The position numbers and the translations under genes were made by a program. The notes under the pieces were generated by a model. The model made no database searches. It was not told the origin of the DNA and was given only the letters and a program-made list of their open reading frames with translations. From assembly GCA_902616145.1 (NCBI GenBank), contig CACMRM010000004.1:1-64000 (forward strand): a stretch of 64,000 nt of DNA, read 5' to 3'. Within the stretch, counting starts at the first letter, position 1, and each line of letters begins with the position of its first letter. The DNA is from an uncultured Pelagibacteraceae bacterium (lineage in GTDB: Bacteria; Pseudomonadota; Alphaproteobacteria; Pelagibacterales; Pelagibacteraceae). Shown piece by piece: positions 36,087 through 46,505 of this stretch.

Positions 36087-38005
36087 TGCCACAAGTAGAA
36101 TTATTAGACGGAAAAAAGATACCTTTTTCAAAATCAATAAGTGGATTTGAATTAACAAAAAAAATTAGCAAATCTCTTGAGAAATCTGCCTTGGTCATGG
36201 AAGTAGATGGAGCACTTAAAGATTTAAGTCACGAAATCACTAAGGACTCAAAAGTTAGAATAATTACCTCTAAAGATAAAGAAGGTCTAGAAGTTATACG
36301 TCACGATGCAGCCCATATAATGGCTATGGCTGTACAAGAGCTTTATCCTGGCACGCAAGTGACTATTGGACCTGTGATTGAAAATGGATTTTATTATGAC
36401 TTTGCCAGGAAAGAGCCTTTCACAAGCGAAGATTTAAATAAAATAGAAAAAAAAATGTCTGAAATAATTGACAGGGATGTGAAAACAAAAAGAGAGGTAT
36501 GGAAAAGGGATAAGGCTATTTCTCACTTTAAAAAAATTGGTGAAGAATACAAAGCAGAAATAATAGAGAGTATACCAAAAAATGAGGAATTATCTATTTA
36601 TCATCATGGGGACTCTTGGCATGATTTATGTAGAGGACCACATCTAGCCTCTTCTGGAAAAATTGGAAAGGCTTTTAAATTAACTAAAGTTTCAGGTGCC
36701 TATTGGCGAGGTGACTCTAATAATGAAATGTTGCAGAGAATTTATGGCACTTGTTGGAGCTCTAAAAAAGAGCTAGACGATTATCTCCATCGATTAGAAG
36801 AGGCTGAAAGACGAGATCACAGAAAACTAGGCAGAGAAATGGATCTTTTTCACTTTAGAGAAGAAAGTCCCGGGTCTGTTTTTTGGCATGAGAAAGGCTG
36901 GTTATTATTTCAAAGATTAGTTGAATTTATGAGAATGAAACAAAGGTTGGCGGGCTATAAAGAAATTAATACACCCGAGCTTTTAGATAAAACTCTATGG
37001 GAAAAATCTGGGCATTGGGAAAAGTTTGGCGAGCATATGTTTACATCAGAAACACCCGATGAAAAAACCTTTGCCGTGAAGCCTATGAACTGTCCTGGTT
37101 GTGTTCAAGTTTTTAATCAAGGTTTAAAAAGCTATAGAGATTTACCTTTAAAGCTATCCGAATTTGGAAAAGTGCATAGATACGAACCCTCAGGTGCCTT
37201 GCATGGACTTTTAAGAGTAAGGGCGTTTACACAAGATGATGCTCACATATTTTGCACTGAAGATCAAATTACAGAGGAGTCTCTGTCAGTTACAAAATTA
37301 ATCTTAGAAATATATAAAGACCTGGGTTTTGATAATGTAATATTAAAATATTCTGACAGACCTGAACAAAGAGTCGGAGAAGATCATATTTGGGATAAAT
37401 CAGAAGCTGCTCTTTTAACCGCAATTAAAAAATCAAAATTGGAATATTCGATTAATAAAGGTGAGGGCGCGTTTTATGGACCTAAAATTGAATTTGTTCT
37501 AAGAGATGCAATTGGACGAGATTGGCAATGTGGAACTTTACAAGTTGACCTTAATTTACCAGGTAGACTTGGAGCAACTTATGTAGCCAAAGATGGCACT
37601 AAAAAAATTCCAGTGATGCTTCATAGAGCTTTATTTGGTTCTTTAGAGAGATTTATTGGAATTCTAATTGAAAATTATGCAGGCAAGTTACCTTTTTGGT
37701 TGTCCCCAGCACAAGCAGTAGTATGTTCAATCACGGAAGAGAACAATAATTATGTTAAAAAGATATTTGAAGATTTGTTTAAAGAAGGTATAAAATGCGA
37801 AATGGATTTGAGAAATGAAAAAATAAATTATAAAATTAGGGAGCATTCACTTGCAAAGATCCCTTACATAATCGTTTGTGGAAAAAAAGAAGTTTCAGAA
37901 AATACAGTTACAGTCAGAAAACTTGGATCCGATAAACAAGAGACTTTGAAAAAAGAAGATCTTATCAAAAATATGCTAGCCCTAAATAAGTTGCCTTTAA
38001 ATTAA
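36086..38005 (+). CDS. thrS: Threonyl-tRNA synthetase
   Basis: A 639-residue class II synthetase that charges tRNA-Thr. Domains in order: TGS domain (1-60), editing domain with RHDAAHIMAMAV and the HDLCRGPHL region, catalytic core with the zinc-binding Cys in MNCPGC and motif 2 region EFGKVHRYEPSGALHGLLRVR, then the anticodon-binding domain. Length is standard. It overlaps the GT4 stop by one base and is followed directly by infC on a GTG, so it belongs to the thrS-infC-rpmI-rplT-pheST cluster known in many bacteria. Confidence 0.97.
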   Translation: MPQVELLDGKKIPFSKSISGFELTKKISKSLEKSALVMEVDGALKDLSHEITKDSKVRIITSKDKEGLEVIRHDAAHIMAMAVQELYPGTQVTIGPVIENGFYYDFARKEPFTSEDLNKIEKKMSEIIDRDVKTKREVWKRDKAISHFKKIGEEYKAEIIESIPKNEELSIYHHGDSWHDLCRGPHLASSGKIGKAFKLTKVSGAYWRGDSNNEMLQRIYGTCWSSKKELDDYLHRLEEAERRDHRKLGREMDLFHFREESPGSVFWHEKGWLLFQRLVEFMRMKQRLAGYKEINTPELLDKTLWEKSGHWEKFGEHMFTSETPDEKTFAVKPMNCPGCVQVFNQGLKSYRDLPLKLSEFGKVHRYEPSGALHGLLRVRAFTQDDAHIFCTEDQITEESLSVTKLILEIYKDLGFDNVILKYSDRPEQRVGEDHIWDKSEAALLTAIKKSKLEYSINKGEGAFYGPKIEFVLRDAIGRDWQCGTLQVDLNLPGRLGATYVAKDGTKKIPVMLHRALFGSLERFIGILIENYAGKLPFWLSPAQAVVCSITEENNNYVKKIFEDLFKEGIKCEMDLRNEKINYKIREHSLAKIPYIIVCGKKEVSENTVTVRKLGSDKQETLKKEDLIKNMLALNKLPLN

Positions 38006-38551
38006 GTGTCAAACTCCAAACCAAATTATTTTCAAAGAAGGACTAAGCCGCAAGGTCCTAGAGCAAACGAGAGGATTAGAGCTTTGGACGTACAAGTTAT
38101 TGCAAGCGATGGGGGTAATCTAGGAGCTATGCCCTTAAAAAAAGCAATTGAATTAGCAAAACAAGAAGATTTGGATTTAATTGAAATATCACCAAACGCA
38201 AGTCCGCCAGTTTGTAAAATCATGGATATGGGAAAATACAAATATGATTTGCAAAAAAAAGCTAATCAAGCAAAGAAAAAACAAAAAATTGTTTCATTAA
38301 AAGAAATTAAATTGAGGCCCGGAACAGAAACACATGATTATAATTTTAAAATTAAAAATGCAAAAAAATTTATTAGCAAGGGAGACAAAGTAAAGTTTAC
38401 AGTAAAATTTAAAGGTCGAGAAATGCAACATACAGAATTAGGCAAAGAATTAATGAATAAAATAATTGATGAGACAAAAGATATAGCCAAAGTCGAAAGC
38501 CAACCAAAATTTGAGGGCAAACAAATGGTTATGATTATTCAACCCATTTAA
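38006..38551 (+). CDS. infC: Translation initiation factor IF-3
   Basis: A 181-residue two-domain factor that binds the 30S subunit and checks the start codon. The N-domain contains ANERIRALDVQVI and ISPNASPPVCKIMDMGKYKY; the C-domain contains LRPGTETHDYNFKIKNA and FKGREMQH. The start is GTG immediately after the thrS stop. E. coli infC uses a rare AUU for autoregulation; here the start is non-ATG but not of that rare class. The family's downstream rpmI-rplT genes follow, though with their own promoter. Confidence 0.97.
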   Translation: MSNSKPNYFQRRTKPQGPRANERIRALDVQVIASDGGNLGAMPLKKAIELAKQEDLDLIEISPNASPPVCKIMDMGKYKYDLQKKANQAKKKQKIVSLKEIKLRPGTETHDYNFKIKNAKKFISKGDKVKFTVKFKGREMQHTELGKELMNKIIDETKDIAKVESQPKFEGKQMVMIIQPI

Positions 38552-38569
38552 ATCAATCATAATAGTTAC

Positions 38570-38598
38570 TTGCTAAGATTAATTATTGCCTATATAAG
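38570..38598 (+). promoter_or_regulatory. Internal promoter before rpmI
   Basis: TTGCTA (38570-38575), a 17-base spacer and TATAAG (38593-38598) lie in the 59-base infC-rpmI gap. The transcript would start a few bases before the rpmI ATG, so the ribosomal protein pair could be expressed apart from thrS-infC. No long L20-binding leader could fit behind this promoter. Confidence 0.5.
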
Positions 38599-38610
38599 TC
38601 CGAAATATTT

Positions 38611-38817
38611 ATGCCAAAACTTAAAACTAAAAGCTCAGCAAAAAAAAGATTTAGGTTTACAGCCTCAGGTAAGATAAAAATGCCTCAAGCTGGAAAGCGT
38701 CATGGTATGATTAAGAGGACCAATTCTCAAATCAGAAAACAAAGAGGCACTACTATTATGACAAAGCAAGACTCTAAAATTGTTAAATCGTACATGCCAT
38801 ATAACTTAAGAGGATAA
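38611..38817 (+). CDS. rpmI: Ribosomal protein bL35
   Basis: A 68-residue basic protein of the 50S subunit. It opens [17 protein letters not shown] with the family's KxKxAGKRH-like stretch ([16 protein letters not shown]). Length and position next to rplT are standard. It sits one base before rplT. Confidence 0.97.
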   Translation: MPKLKTKSSAKKRFRFTASGKIKMPQAGKRHGMIKRTNSQIRKQRGTTIMTKQDSKIVKSYMPYNLRG

Positions 38818-38818
38818 T

Positions 38819-39175
38819 ATGGCGAGAACGAAAAGAGGAGTTGTTACTAGAGCTAAACATAAAAAAGTTTTAAAGACAGTTAAAGGTCAGTACGGAAGAA
38901 GAAAAAACACTATTCGAATAGCCCGACAAGCAATGGAAAAAGCTATGCAATATGCTTATCGAGATAGAAAAGCAAAAAAAAGAGAATTTAGATCTTTGTG
39001 GATCCAAAGAATTAATGCTGGAGTAAGAGCTGAGGGGCTAACATACGCAAAATTTATAAATGGTTTAGCTAAATCTAAAATAAAATTGGACAGAAAAGTT
39101 TTAGCTGAATTAGCGTATAATAATCCAGAGGTGTTTAAATCAGTAGTAAAAAAGGTTCAATCTTCCCTTAATTAA
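38819..39175 (+). CDS. rplT: Ribosomal protein bL20
   Basis: A 118-residue 50S assembly protein with the signature [15 protein letters not shown], then [20 protein letters not shown] and RRDRK-like [20 protein letters not shown]. In many bacteria L20 represses this operon by binding its own leader. The short rpmI leader here leaves little room for that, so regulation may differ. Confidence 0.97.
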   Translation: MARTKRGVVTRAKHKKVLKTVKGQYGRRKNTIRIARQAMEKAMQYAYRDRKAKKREFRSLWIQRINAGVRAEGLTYAKFINGLAKSKIKLDRKVLAELAYNNPEVFKSVVKKVQSSLN

Positions 39176-39187
39176 AAAAAAAGGGTC

Positions 39188-39215
39188 TTTGATTTAACGC
39201 AAACTTTAATATAAA
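39188..39215 (+). promoter_or_regulatory. Possible promoter before pheS
   Basis: TTTGAT (39188-39193), a 16-base spacer and TATAAA (39210-39215) lie in the 54-base rplT-pheS gap. The -10 is good and the -35 weak; AT-rich background makes chance matches common. Confidence 0.33.
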
Positions 39216-39229
39216 AAATCAATTACCTA

Positions 39230-40297
39230 ATGAGTGATTTGCATAAAATAAATTCTATTTTTAACGCTAAAATTGACTCTGTTAAAAACAAGGAAGATTT
39301 ACAGAATATCAAAACAGAGTTTTTTGGAAAAAATGGACAAATCACAAAGCAGTTCAAAACACTAGCCGCGCTGGAACCTGACAAGAGAAAAGATTTTGCT
39401 TCAAATTTAAATAAAGTTAAAGAAGATTTATTTAATCAGATTGAACAAAAAAGTTTTGAAATAGAGAATGCAGAAATAAGCGATAAATTAAAAAATGAAA
39501 AAGTTGATGTAACTTTACCGATCCGACCATATCAACAAGGAAAAATACATCCGGTGTCTCAAGTCATAGATGAAATTTCCTCTATTTTTTCTGAAATTGG
39601 TTTTTCTGTTGCTGAGGGTCCGGATGTTGAAACTGAGTATAATAATTTTACAGCTCTAAATACACCAGAAGAGCATCCAGCAAGGGATATGCATGACACA
39701 TTTTATTTAGACAAAAATAAAAAAATTCTTTTGAGAACACACACTTCTCCAGTGCAAATTAGAGCAATGCTTAATGGAAAACCACCATTTAAAATAATTG
39801 TTCCTGGCAGAACTTATAGATGCGATAGTGATCAAACTCATGCTCCAATGTTTCATCAACTAGAAGGGCTTCACATTGATAAAAATATTACTATGGGTCA
39901 TCTAAAGGGATGTTTAGATTATTTTATTAAAGAATTTTTTGAAGTTAAAAATGTTAAAATGAGATTTAGACCCAGTCATTTCCCATTTACAGAACCATCT
40001 GCTGAAGTAGATATTGGATATAGAATTGAGAATGAAAAAATCGTTATTGGTGAAGGCAATAAATGGTTAGAAATATTAGGTTGCGGAATGGTTCATCCTA
40101 ACGTCCTAAAAAATGCAAAAGTTGATCCAAAAAAATATCAAGGATTTGCATTTGGGATGGGTATTGATCGTTTGGCCATGTTAAAATATGGAATTAATGA
40201 TTTAAGAGCTTTTTTTGAAACAGATTATAGATGGTTAAGTCATTTTGGATTTGATCCTTTAGATGTGCCAACAAATTATAGAGGATTAAGCAAATGA
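39230..40297 (+). CDS. pheS: Phenylalanyl-tRNA synthetase alpha subunit
   Basis: A 355-residue class II catalytic subunit. An N-terminal coiled coil (1-85) binds tRNA-Phe. The core has [31 protein letters not shown], and motif 3 [18 protein letters not shown] near the C-terminus. It pairs with PheT in an alpha2-beta2 enzyme. The stop overlaps the pheT start by four bases, matching fixed stoichiometry. Confidence 0.97.
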   Translation: MSDLHKINSIFNAKIDSVKNKEDLQNIKTEFFGKNGQITKQFKTLAALEPDKRKDFASNLNKVKEDLFNQIEQKSFEIENAEISDKLKNEKVDVTLPIRPYQQGKIHPVSQVIDEISSIFSEIGFSVAEGPDVETEYNNFTALNTPEEHPARDMHDTFYLDKNKKILLRTHTSPVQIRAMLNGKPPFKIIVPGRTYRCDSDQTHAPMFHQLEGLHIDKNITMGHLKGCLDYFIKEFFEVKNVKMRFRPSHFPFTEPSAEVDIGYRIENEKIVIGEGNKWLEILGCGMVHPNVLKNAKVDPKKYQGFAFGMGIDRLAMLKYGINDLRAFFETDYRWLSHFGFDPLDVPTNYRGLSK

Positions 40298-42696
40298 TTA
40301 TTACTCTTCAATGGTTAAAAGAGCATTTAAAAACTAATGCAAACGAAAACGAAATTATAAATAAACTTACTAATATCGGCTTAGAGGTTGAAAGTGTAAA
40401 AGAGAACTCTGGAGAGCTAAGTGAATTTAAAATAGCTAAAATTATCAAAGCTGAGAAACATCCTAACGCAGATAAATTGAAAGTTTGCGATGTTAACATT
40501 GGTGAAAAAGAAACTTTAAAAGTTGTATGTGGAGCACCTAATGCAAGAGATGGGCTTATAACCATTTACGCACCGCCAGGCGCTATAATACCTAAAACAA
40601 AGTTTCAGCTAAAAATTGTTAAAATAAGAGGAGTCGAGTCTCATGGCATGTTGTGTTCTGAGAGTGAACTAAATTTATCTGATGAGAGTGACGGAATAAT
40701 AGAATTAAATGCTAAGGAAAAAGAAATAGGAAAAAGTTATTTTAAAAGTAAGTCAGAAAAAGCAATCGATATTGCAATTACACCAAACAGACCAGACTGT
40801 TTAGGTATAAGAGGTATTGCAAGAGATTTATCTTCTACTGGAATAGGCAAATTAATAACTCCAAAAAGAAAAAAGATAAAACAAAGTTCTAAGCATCAAG
40901 TTAAGATCTCAATAACTAAAGATAAGCATCAAGGGTGTCTTACATTTGGAAGTTGTTATATTGAAAATATAGTTAATAAAGAGAGTCCAGAATGGTTGCA
41001 AAACAAACTTCATGCTCTTGGTTTAAAACCAATTTCTGCTGTTGTCGATATCACTAATTATGTGATGTTTGATTTGAACCGTCCATTACATGCTTACGAT
41101 GCAGATAAAATTGATAGAGAGATAATTGTAAGAGACTCAAAAGAAGGTGAAGAGTTTGAGGCTTTAGATAATAAGAAATACAAACTTAAAAAAGGTATGT
41201 GTGTTATTACCGATAAGTCTAGCGTTCTGGGCCTTGGTGGAATCATAGGGGGAACAAAGACATCGACAGAATTTGATACCAAAAATATTTTACTTGAATC
41301 TGCATATTTTCTACCATCTTCCATAAGAAAAACATCTCGAGAATTAGGAATTAATACTGATGCAAAATATAGATTTGAAAGAGGCATCGATCCTAACTCT
41401 GCAATAGAGGGTCTTCAAGTCGCCACTGAAATGATATTAAAGATTTGTGGTGGGCAAGCAAGTAAGTTTACGATCACAGGAAAAAATTCTCAAAAAAATA
41501 AGACTATAAAATTTGATATCGATAATTTTGAAAATTTGATTGGTATACCAATATCTCTTAATGAGGCACAAAAAATTCTGATCTCATTAGGTTTCACTTG
41601 CAAAAAAGGAAAAAAAGATCTTAAAGTAGAAATCCCTTCATGGAGACCAGATATTAATCAAGATGTAGACATAATTGAGGAACTTATTAGAATTAAAGGT
41701 TTTAAAAATATAAAATTAGTCACCCCTGAGAGAATTAGAGAAAGTGAAACTTTAAACTTTAAACAAAAGCTATTTCATTTGTCACAAAGATCTCTTGCAT
41801 CAAAAGGATTTCTCGAGTCAGTCACATGGTCATTTACTGATTCTAAAATTGATAGTCAATTTTCAAAAGGTGAAAAAGGAATCCCAATTTTTAATCCAAT
41901 TTCCTCCGATCTTGACGTTTTGAGAAGATCAATTTTTTCAAATCTCTCACTTTATCTTAAAAAAAATCAAGATAGAGGCTATGAAGACTTATCTCTATTT
42001 GAAATAGGACCCGTATTTTTTGGAAAAAATCCTGGAGAACAACAAATTGTAGTTGGCGCTTTAAAGTCTGGGAAAGTAAATAGAAAAAGCTGGATTGAAA
42101 AGGAGAGAAATATAGATGTGTTTGATATAAAAAGTGACGTGGTCAAAACTTTAATCGAACTTGGTTTATCCGAGAAAGATCTTTTTATAAGTGATAATAC
42201 AAAACAGTGTTATCATCCAGGAAGATCTGGTTCCATAAGTTTAAAATCAGAAAAAGGACCTCACCTCGCTTACTTTGGAGAATTACATCCTGCAATAATT
42301 AAAAAATTAGATTTTAAAGAGCCAAATATTTATGGATTAGAAATATTTTTAAAAAATATACCCGAACCTAATCAAAAGATAAGACAAACAAAAAAAAGTT
42401 TTCAACCCTCAGATTTTCAAAAATCCCAAAGAGATTTTGCCTTTGTAATTGACAAAATTTTTAGGATAGGGCTACTAGAAAAAATTATTAAAGAAATTGA
42501 TGAGTCGCTTGTTCAAAACGTAACAACTTTTGATGTTTACGAGGGAGAAAATATTCCTAAAGATAAAAAATCAGTAGCAATCAATGTTACTTTACAGTCT
42601 CTAAATAAAACTTTGAGTGAAAAGGATATAGATCAGATTAGTAAAAAAATTATTGAAGTAGTTAAAGAAAAAACAGGCGCTACAATTAGGTCCTAA
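40294..42696 (+). CDS. pheT: Phenylalanyl-tRNA synthetase beta subunit
   Basis: 800 residues. An N-terminal tRNA-binding OB fold (about 40-150, with [18 protein letters not shown]) is followed by B3/B4 with the editing site, the B5 domain ([20 protein letters not shown]) and a catalytic-like module. A C-terminal ferredoxin-fold anticodon-binding domain ([25 protein letters not shown]) completes it. Full length. It starts inside the pheS stop and shares one base with the lepA start, so three genes are tightly coupled. Confidence 0.97.
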   Translation: MIITLQWLKEHLKTNANENEIINKLTNIGLEVESVKENSGELSEFKIAKIIKAEKHPNADKLKVCDVNIGEKETLKVVCGAPNARDGLITIYAPPGAIIPKTKFQLKIVKIRGVESHGMLCSESELNLSDESDGIIELNAKEKEIGKSYFKSKSEKAIDIAITPNRPDCLGIRGIARDLSSTGIGKLITPKRKKIKQSSKHQVKISITKDKHQGCLTFGSCYIENIVNKESPEWLQNKLHALGLKPISAVVDITNYVMFDLNRPLHAYDADKIDREIIVRDSKEGEEFEALDNKKYKLKKGMCVITDKSSVLGLGGIIGGTKTSTEFDTKNILLESAYFLPSSIRKTSRELGINTDAKYRFERGIDPNSAIEGLQVATEMILKICGGQASKFTITGKNSQKNKTIKFDIDNFENLIGIPISLNEAQKILISLGFTCKKGKKDLKVEIPSWRPDINQDVDIIEELIRIKGFKNIKLVTPERIRESETLNFKQKLFHLSQRSLASKGFLESVTWSFTDSKIDSQFSKGEKGIPIFNPISSDLDVLRRSIFSNLSLYLKKNQDRGYEDLSLFEIGPVFFGKNPGEQQIVVGALKSGKVNRKSWIEKERNIDVFDIKSDVVKTLIELGLSEKDLFISDNTKQCYHPGRSGSISLKSEKGPHLAYFGELHPAIIKKLDFKEPNIYGLEIFLKNIPEPNQKIRQTKKSFQPSDFQKSQRDFAFVIDKIFRIGLLEKIIKEIDESLVQNVTTFDVYEGENIPKDKKSVAINVTLQSLNKTLSEKDIDQISKKIIEVVKEKTGATIRS

Positions 42697-44504
42697 TGTC
42701 AGATATAAAAAGAATACGTAATTTTTCTATAATTGCGCATATTGATCACGGTAAATCTACCATCGCAGATAGAATAATTCATAAGTGTGGTGGGTTGACA
42801 GATCGTGAGATGAAACAACAAGTCTTAGACTCAATGGACATAGAAAGAGAGCGAGGCATTACAATTAAAGCTCAAACAGTAAAACTAGATTACAAAGCAA
42901 AAGATGGCCAAATTTATAAATTGAATATAATAGATACTCCAGGACACGTTGATTTTGGTTATGAGGTTAGTAGATCATTATCTGCATGTGAAGGCTCACT
43001 TTTAATAGTCGATAGCACCCAGGGTGTAGAAGCTCAAACTCTAGCTAATGTATATCAAGCGCTTGAAATAAATCATGAAGTAATACCTGTATTAAATAAA
43101 ATAGATTTACCTGCATCCGATTTAGAAAAAACAAAAAAGGAAATAGAAGACGTTGTCGGTATCGAAACAACAAATGCGATTCCTTGTTCAGGAAAAACTG
43201 GTGAGGGTATTGATGATATTTTAGAGGCAATAATAAACAAGTTACCAGCCCCGATAGGTACTTCAGACGATAAATTAAAATGTTTACTGGTAGATAGCTG
43301 GTATGACAGTTATCTAGGTGTAGTAATTCTGGTTCGAGTAATTAATGGTAAATTAAAAAAAGGCATGAAAATAAAACTAATGTCTAATAATCAAGAACAT
43401 TTAATCGAAAGAGTTGGAGTTTTTACCCCTAAACCTGATGAAATTGATGATTTAAATTCAGGTGAAATTGGATTTATAATTACTGGTATTAAGTCTCTTT
43501 CAGAAACAAAAGTTGGTGATACGATATGTGATGCTAACAACCCAATCAATGATCCTTTACCTGGATTTAAGCCGAGTAAACCAGTTGTTTTTTGCGGTTT
43601 ATTTCCAGTAGATAGTTCTGAATATCAAAAGTTAAAAGACGGATTAGCAAAATTAAAATTGAATGATGCAAGTTTTTCATATGAAGCTGAGTCTTCAAGC
43701 GCATTAGGCCTTGGATTCAGATGCGGGTTCTTAGGACTTTTGCACCTTGAGATAATAACGGAAAGACTAGAGAGAGAATTTGATGTAAGTTTAATAACAA
43801 CCACTCCAGGGGTTATCTATAAAGTTCATACTACTACGAGTAAAATTTTAGATCTACAGAATCCGACTAATATGCCAGACCCTTCACAGATAGAAAAAAT
43901 TGAAGAGCCTTGGATTAAATCCACTATCATCACTCCAGATGAATATTTAGGCTCAATCATAAAGATATGCCAAGACAAAAGAGGAATTCAAACTAATTTA
44001 TCCTACTCAGGGAATAGAGCAGTATTATCTTACGATTTACCACTAAATGAAGTGGTATTTGATTTTAATGATAGACTTAAGTCAGTCTCAAGCGGTTACG
44101 CAAGTTTTGACTATGAAATTTCTGAATACAGAGAGGGTAGTCTTGTTAAATTAGGAATTTTAGTAAACTCAGAGCCAGTTGACGCTTTAGCAATGATAAT
44201 TCATAAAGATTTTGCTCAAAAAACTGGTAGACAGGTTTGTGAAAAGTTAAAAGATTTAATTCCAAGGCACAATTTCATGATACCAGTCCAAGCCGCAATA
44301 GGTGGAAAAATTGTTGCTCGAGAGTCTATAAAAGGTTTTAAAAAAGATGTATTGACTAAAATTCATGGTGGAGGAGCAACAGATCGTAAAAGAAAACTTC
44401 TGGAGAAACAAAAAAAAGGTAAAGCAAGATCAAAGCAATTTGGAAAAGTTGAAATACCCCAGGAAGCTTTTATTGGAGTCCTTAAAATAAATAAAGAGAC
44501 TTAA
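42696..44504 (+). CDS. lepA: Elongation factor 4 (LepA) GTPase
   Basis: A 602-residue translational GTPase that rescues or back-translocates stalled ribosomes. G1 is AHIDHGKST (near 14-22), G2 lies within [13 protein letters not shown]3 is DTPGHVDFG and G4 is NKIDLP. The LepA-specific C-terminal domain is present, with [17 protein letters not shown] and [20 protein letters not shown]. Length is standard. It overlaps pheT and the following glycosyltransferase by one base each. Confidence 0.97.
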   Translation: MSDIKRIRNFSIIAHIDHGKSTIADRIIHKCGGLTDREMKQQVLDSMDIERERGITIKAQTVKLDYKAKDGQIYKLNIIDTPGHVDFGYEVSRSLSACEGSLLIVDSTQGVEAQTLANVYQALEINHEVIPVLNKIDLPASDLEKTKKEIEDVVGIETTNAIPCSGKTGEGIDDILEAIINKLPAPIGTSDDKLKCLLVDSWYDSYLGVVILVRVINGKLKKGMKIKLMSNNQEHLIERVGVFTPKPDEIDDLNSGEIGFIITGIKSLSETKVGDTICDANNPINDPLPGFKPSKPVVFCGLFPVDSSEYQKLKDGLAKLKLNDASFSYEAESSSALGLGFRCGFLGLLHLEIITERLEREFDVSLITTTPGVIYKVHTTTSKILDLQNPTNMPDPSQIEKIEEPWIKSTIITPDEYLGSIIKICQDKRGIQTNLSYSGNRAVLSYDLPLNEVVFDFNDRLKSVSSGYASFDYEISEYREGSLVKLGILVNSEPVDALAMIIHKDFAQKTGRQVCEKLKDLIPRHNFMIPVQAAIGGKIVARESIKGFKKDVLTKIHGGGATDRKRKLLEKQKKGKARSKQFGKVEIPQEAFIGVLKINKET

Positions 44505-45517
44505 TGAAAAAAAAACTATTTATCTTTTCAAATGAAAAAATTTATTTTTCTAGTAATAAATTTTTTTGTGATAACATTGATTTAAAATCTACGCCGGAGG
44601 GTTTGAACAAAAAATATGAAATCTATCTGCTCGGTAGAAAGTCCAATAAAAAAAGGTCTCATCAAATCAAACTAAAAAATATAAAAATTTTTTCAAATAT
44701 ATTTTCTTATTTATCCGAGGTAATAAAAACATCTAAGGATAAACATGATTCAAAATACTTAATAATCTCTATTACTCCATATACTTTTCTAGTTTCTCTA
44801 TTTTTGAAATTCAAAGGTCAAACCCCAGTAGTTTATTTAAGAAGTGACGGTTATGGTGAGTATAAAGCTATTCTCGGAAGATTAGGGACTTTTGTTTATC
44901 ATTTTATGTTTACAATAGTTTGCTCTATATCTAATTTGATAAGTTGCAGGGATTATATATTAAGGGGCAAAAAGGGAAAAATTGTTTTTCCGTCACAAAT
45001 AGATACTACTTGGCTGAGAAAACCAAAAAGTTTAGATATTAAAAATTTAAAGTTACTTTATGTGGGAAGAATAAGAGTAGAAAAAGGTATTTTTTCTCTG
45101 GTGGAATTGATTAAAAATAAGCATGACATTACATTGACGATAGTAGGTGGGGAAAAGCATACGTCGTACAATATAAGTCAGAGCAACGTAAAAATACATC
45201 TTACTCAAAACAATAAAACTAAACTTATAAAATTTTATGATGATCATAATATATTTATTCTTCCCTCTTATACTGAAGGTCACCCTATGGTTTTATTAGA
45301 AGCATTAGCTAGACGAAGACCTGTAGTAGTTTTTGATGAAATAAAACATGTTGTTGGTGATAAAAAAGGAATTTTTATAACTAAAAGAAACTTCTCAAAT
45401 TTATTAGAAACATTGAAACATATTAAAAAAAATTATAAAAAAATTCAAATTGAAATGAGAAAAAATAAATTACCAACTTATAAAGATTTTATAGAAAAAT
45501 TTGCTAAATCAATCTAA
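44504..45517 (+). CDS. Glycosyltransferase family 4 (lepA-linked)
   Basis: 337 residues; GT-B type. The C-terminal half holds LLYVGRIRVEKGIFSLVEL and the EX7E motif EGHPMVLLEALARRRPVVV. The N-terminal half is shorter and more divergent, with HSH-like ITPYTFLVSLFLKF. It should add a sugar to a surface glycan precursor. Its ATG shares a base with the lepA stop, so it is presumably translated from the translation-operon mRNA. Lys/Asn codon use is heavier than in lepA, as in the other glycosyltransferases here. Confidence 0.85.
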   Translation: MKKKLFIFSNEKIYFSSNKFFCDNIDLKSTPEGLNKKYEIYLLGRKSNKKRSHQIKLKNIKIFSNIFSYLSEVIKTSKDKHDSKYLIISITPYTFLVSLFLKFKGQTPVVYLRSDGYGEYKAILGRLGTFVYHFMFTIVCSISNLISCRDYILRGKKGKIVFPSQIDTTWLRKPKSLDIKNLKLLYVGRIRVEKGIFSLVELIKNKHDITLTIVGGEKHTSYNISQSNVKIHLTQNNKTKLIKFYDDHNIFILPSYTEGHPMVLLEALARRRPVVVFDEIKHVVGDKKGIFITKRNFSNLLETLKHIKKNYKKIQIEMRKNKLPTYKDFIEKFAKSI

Positions 45518-45523
45518 GTAACA

Positions 45524-46276
45524 TTAACGTTTTACTAATTTATCAACTAAAAATAGGTAAAGTTTATATGGTAAAATTCTTAAAAATTTTAAGGTAAAAG
45601 TAAGACTTTTCGGAAAGTGTATCTCAAACGAGTTACCTTTAACCAAACCATTAAAAATTTTTTCTGCTGCATATTCAGGGGTTTTTAAGAAGGGCATTGG
45701 AAATGCATTTTTATCAGTTAAAGGGGTTTTTATAAAACCAGGTGATATAACTGAAATTCTTACTCCAAATTTTTTAAAATCAAAATAAATACTTTCACTA
45801 AAATTTGTTAATGCAGCTTTTGAAGGTCCGTATCCACTTGAATTAGGAAGTCCTCTATAACCTGCTATGGAGGAAACAATTGAAATATGACCAGATTTTT
45901 TATTTTTGAAGTAATCTTCTACAACTTTTACACAATCAATAACGCCTAAAAAATTTACATTTATTACATTTTTTATTTTATCAGGATCAATACTTTGCTC
46001 ATCTTTTGGTTCGTATGTTCCACTTGAAAATAAACATATATCCAAATCACCAAATTCATTTAAAATATTTTTAAATACACTTCTTATCTGAGTTTGATTG
46101 GTTACATCTAAAGGGAATGATTTTATATTTTGATTTTTAGCTAACTCATCTAATAATTTTTCCCTTCTAGCAGATATAGCAACTCTCCAACCTTCGCTGG
46201 CAAATTTTAAAGCGACAGCTTTACCTATTCCGCTAGAAGCACCAGTAATCCAAATTTTTTTCTGATTTTTTTCCAT
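45524..46276 (-). CDS. Short-chain dehydrogenase/reductase
   Basis: A 250-residue classical SDR. The cofactor motif TGASSGIGKAVA (11-22), with basic ARR in strand 2, suggests NADP preference. NVNFLGVIDCV, catalytic Ser in SIVSSIAGYRG, and YGPSKAALTNF (Tyr and Lys) follow. The C-terminus has a hydrophobic tail (SLTFTLKFLRILPYKLYLFLV), so membrane association is possible. The substrate is unknown. It converges on the GT4 gene, leaving a six-base gap. Confidence 0.88.
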   Translation of the reverse strand: MEKNQKKIWITGASSGIGKAVALKFASEGWRVAISARREKLLDELAKNQNIKSFPLDVTNQTQIRSVFKNILNEFGDLDICLFSSGTYEPKDEQSIDPDKIKNVINVNFLGVIDCVKVVEDYFKNKKSGHISIVSSIAGYRGLPNSSGYGPSKAALTNFSESIYFDFKKFGVRISVISPGFIKTPLTDKNAFPMPFLKTPEYAAEKIFNGLVKGNSFEIHFPKSLTFTLKFLRILPYKLYLFLVDKLVKR

Positions 46277-46312
46277 AATTTAATTATATATTATTATTCA
46301 AGAATCTGTATA

Positions 46313-46402
46313 GGAGAGGTGGCCGAGCGGTTTAAGGCGCACGCTTGGAAAGCGTGTAAACGGGAAACCGTTTCGAGGGTTCGAATCCCTCTCTCTCCGC
46401 CA
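46313..46402 (+). tRNA. tRNA-Ser (anticodon GGA)
   Basis: A 90-base class II tRNA. Acceptor arm GGAGAGG/TCTCTCC, anticodon stem CACGC/GCGTG with loop TTGGAAA (anticodon GGA), a long variable arm (AACGGGAAACCGTT) and T-arm GAGGGTTCGAATCCCTC. The discriminator is G, and CCA is encoded. It reads UCC and UCU codons. Confidence 0.97.
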
Positions 46403-46467
46403 TTCGTTATCCACATGCAACTATAAAGAGTCTTAAGAAAAAAACACGAATCATTTAAACTACATAT

Positions 46468-46505
46468 AAGGGCAGTGGAGGGAGACTGAAGCTGCCTTTG
46501 CTTTT
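46468..46505 (+). terminator. GC-rich hairpin with T-rich tail; terminator or small RNA
   Basis: AAGGGCAG (46468-46475) pairs with CTGCCTTT (46492-46499), with one G-T wobble, around the purine-rich loop TGGAGGGAGACTGAAG. The tail is T-rich (TTTGCTTTT). It may end the tRNA-Ser transcript. A TACATA box at 46461 could instead start a tiny RNA at about 46470. The loop holds two GGA motifs. Confidence 0.42.

Noticed and set aside
46407-46415. Perfect DnaA box TTATCCACA downstream of tRNA-Ser
   Set aside because: It is single. No cluster of boxes, no dnaA or parAB neighbour and no clear AT-rich unwinding element with repeats, so no origin is called.
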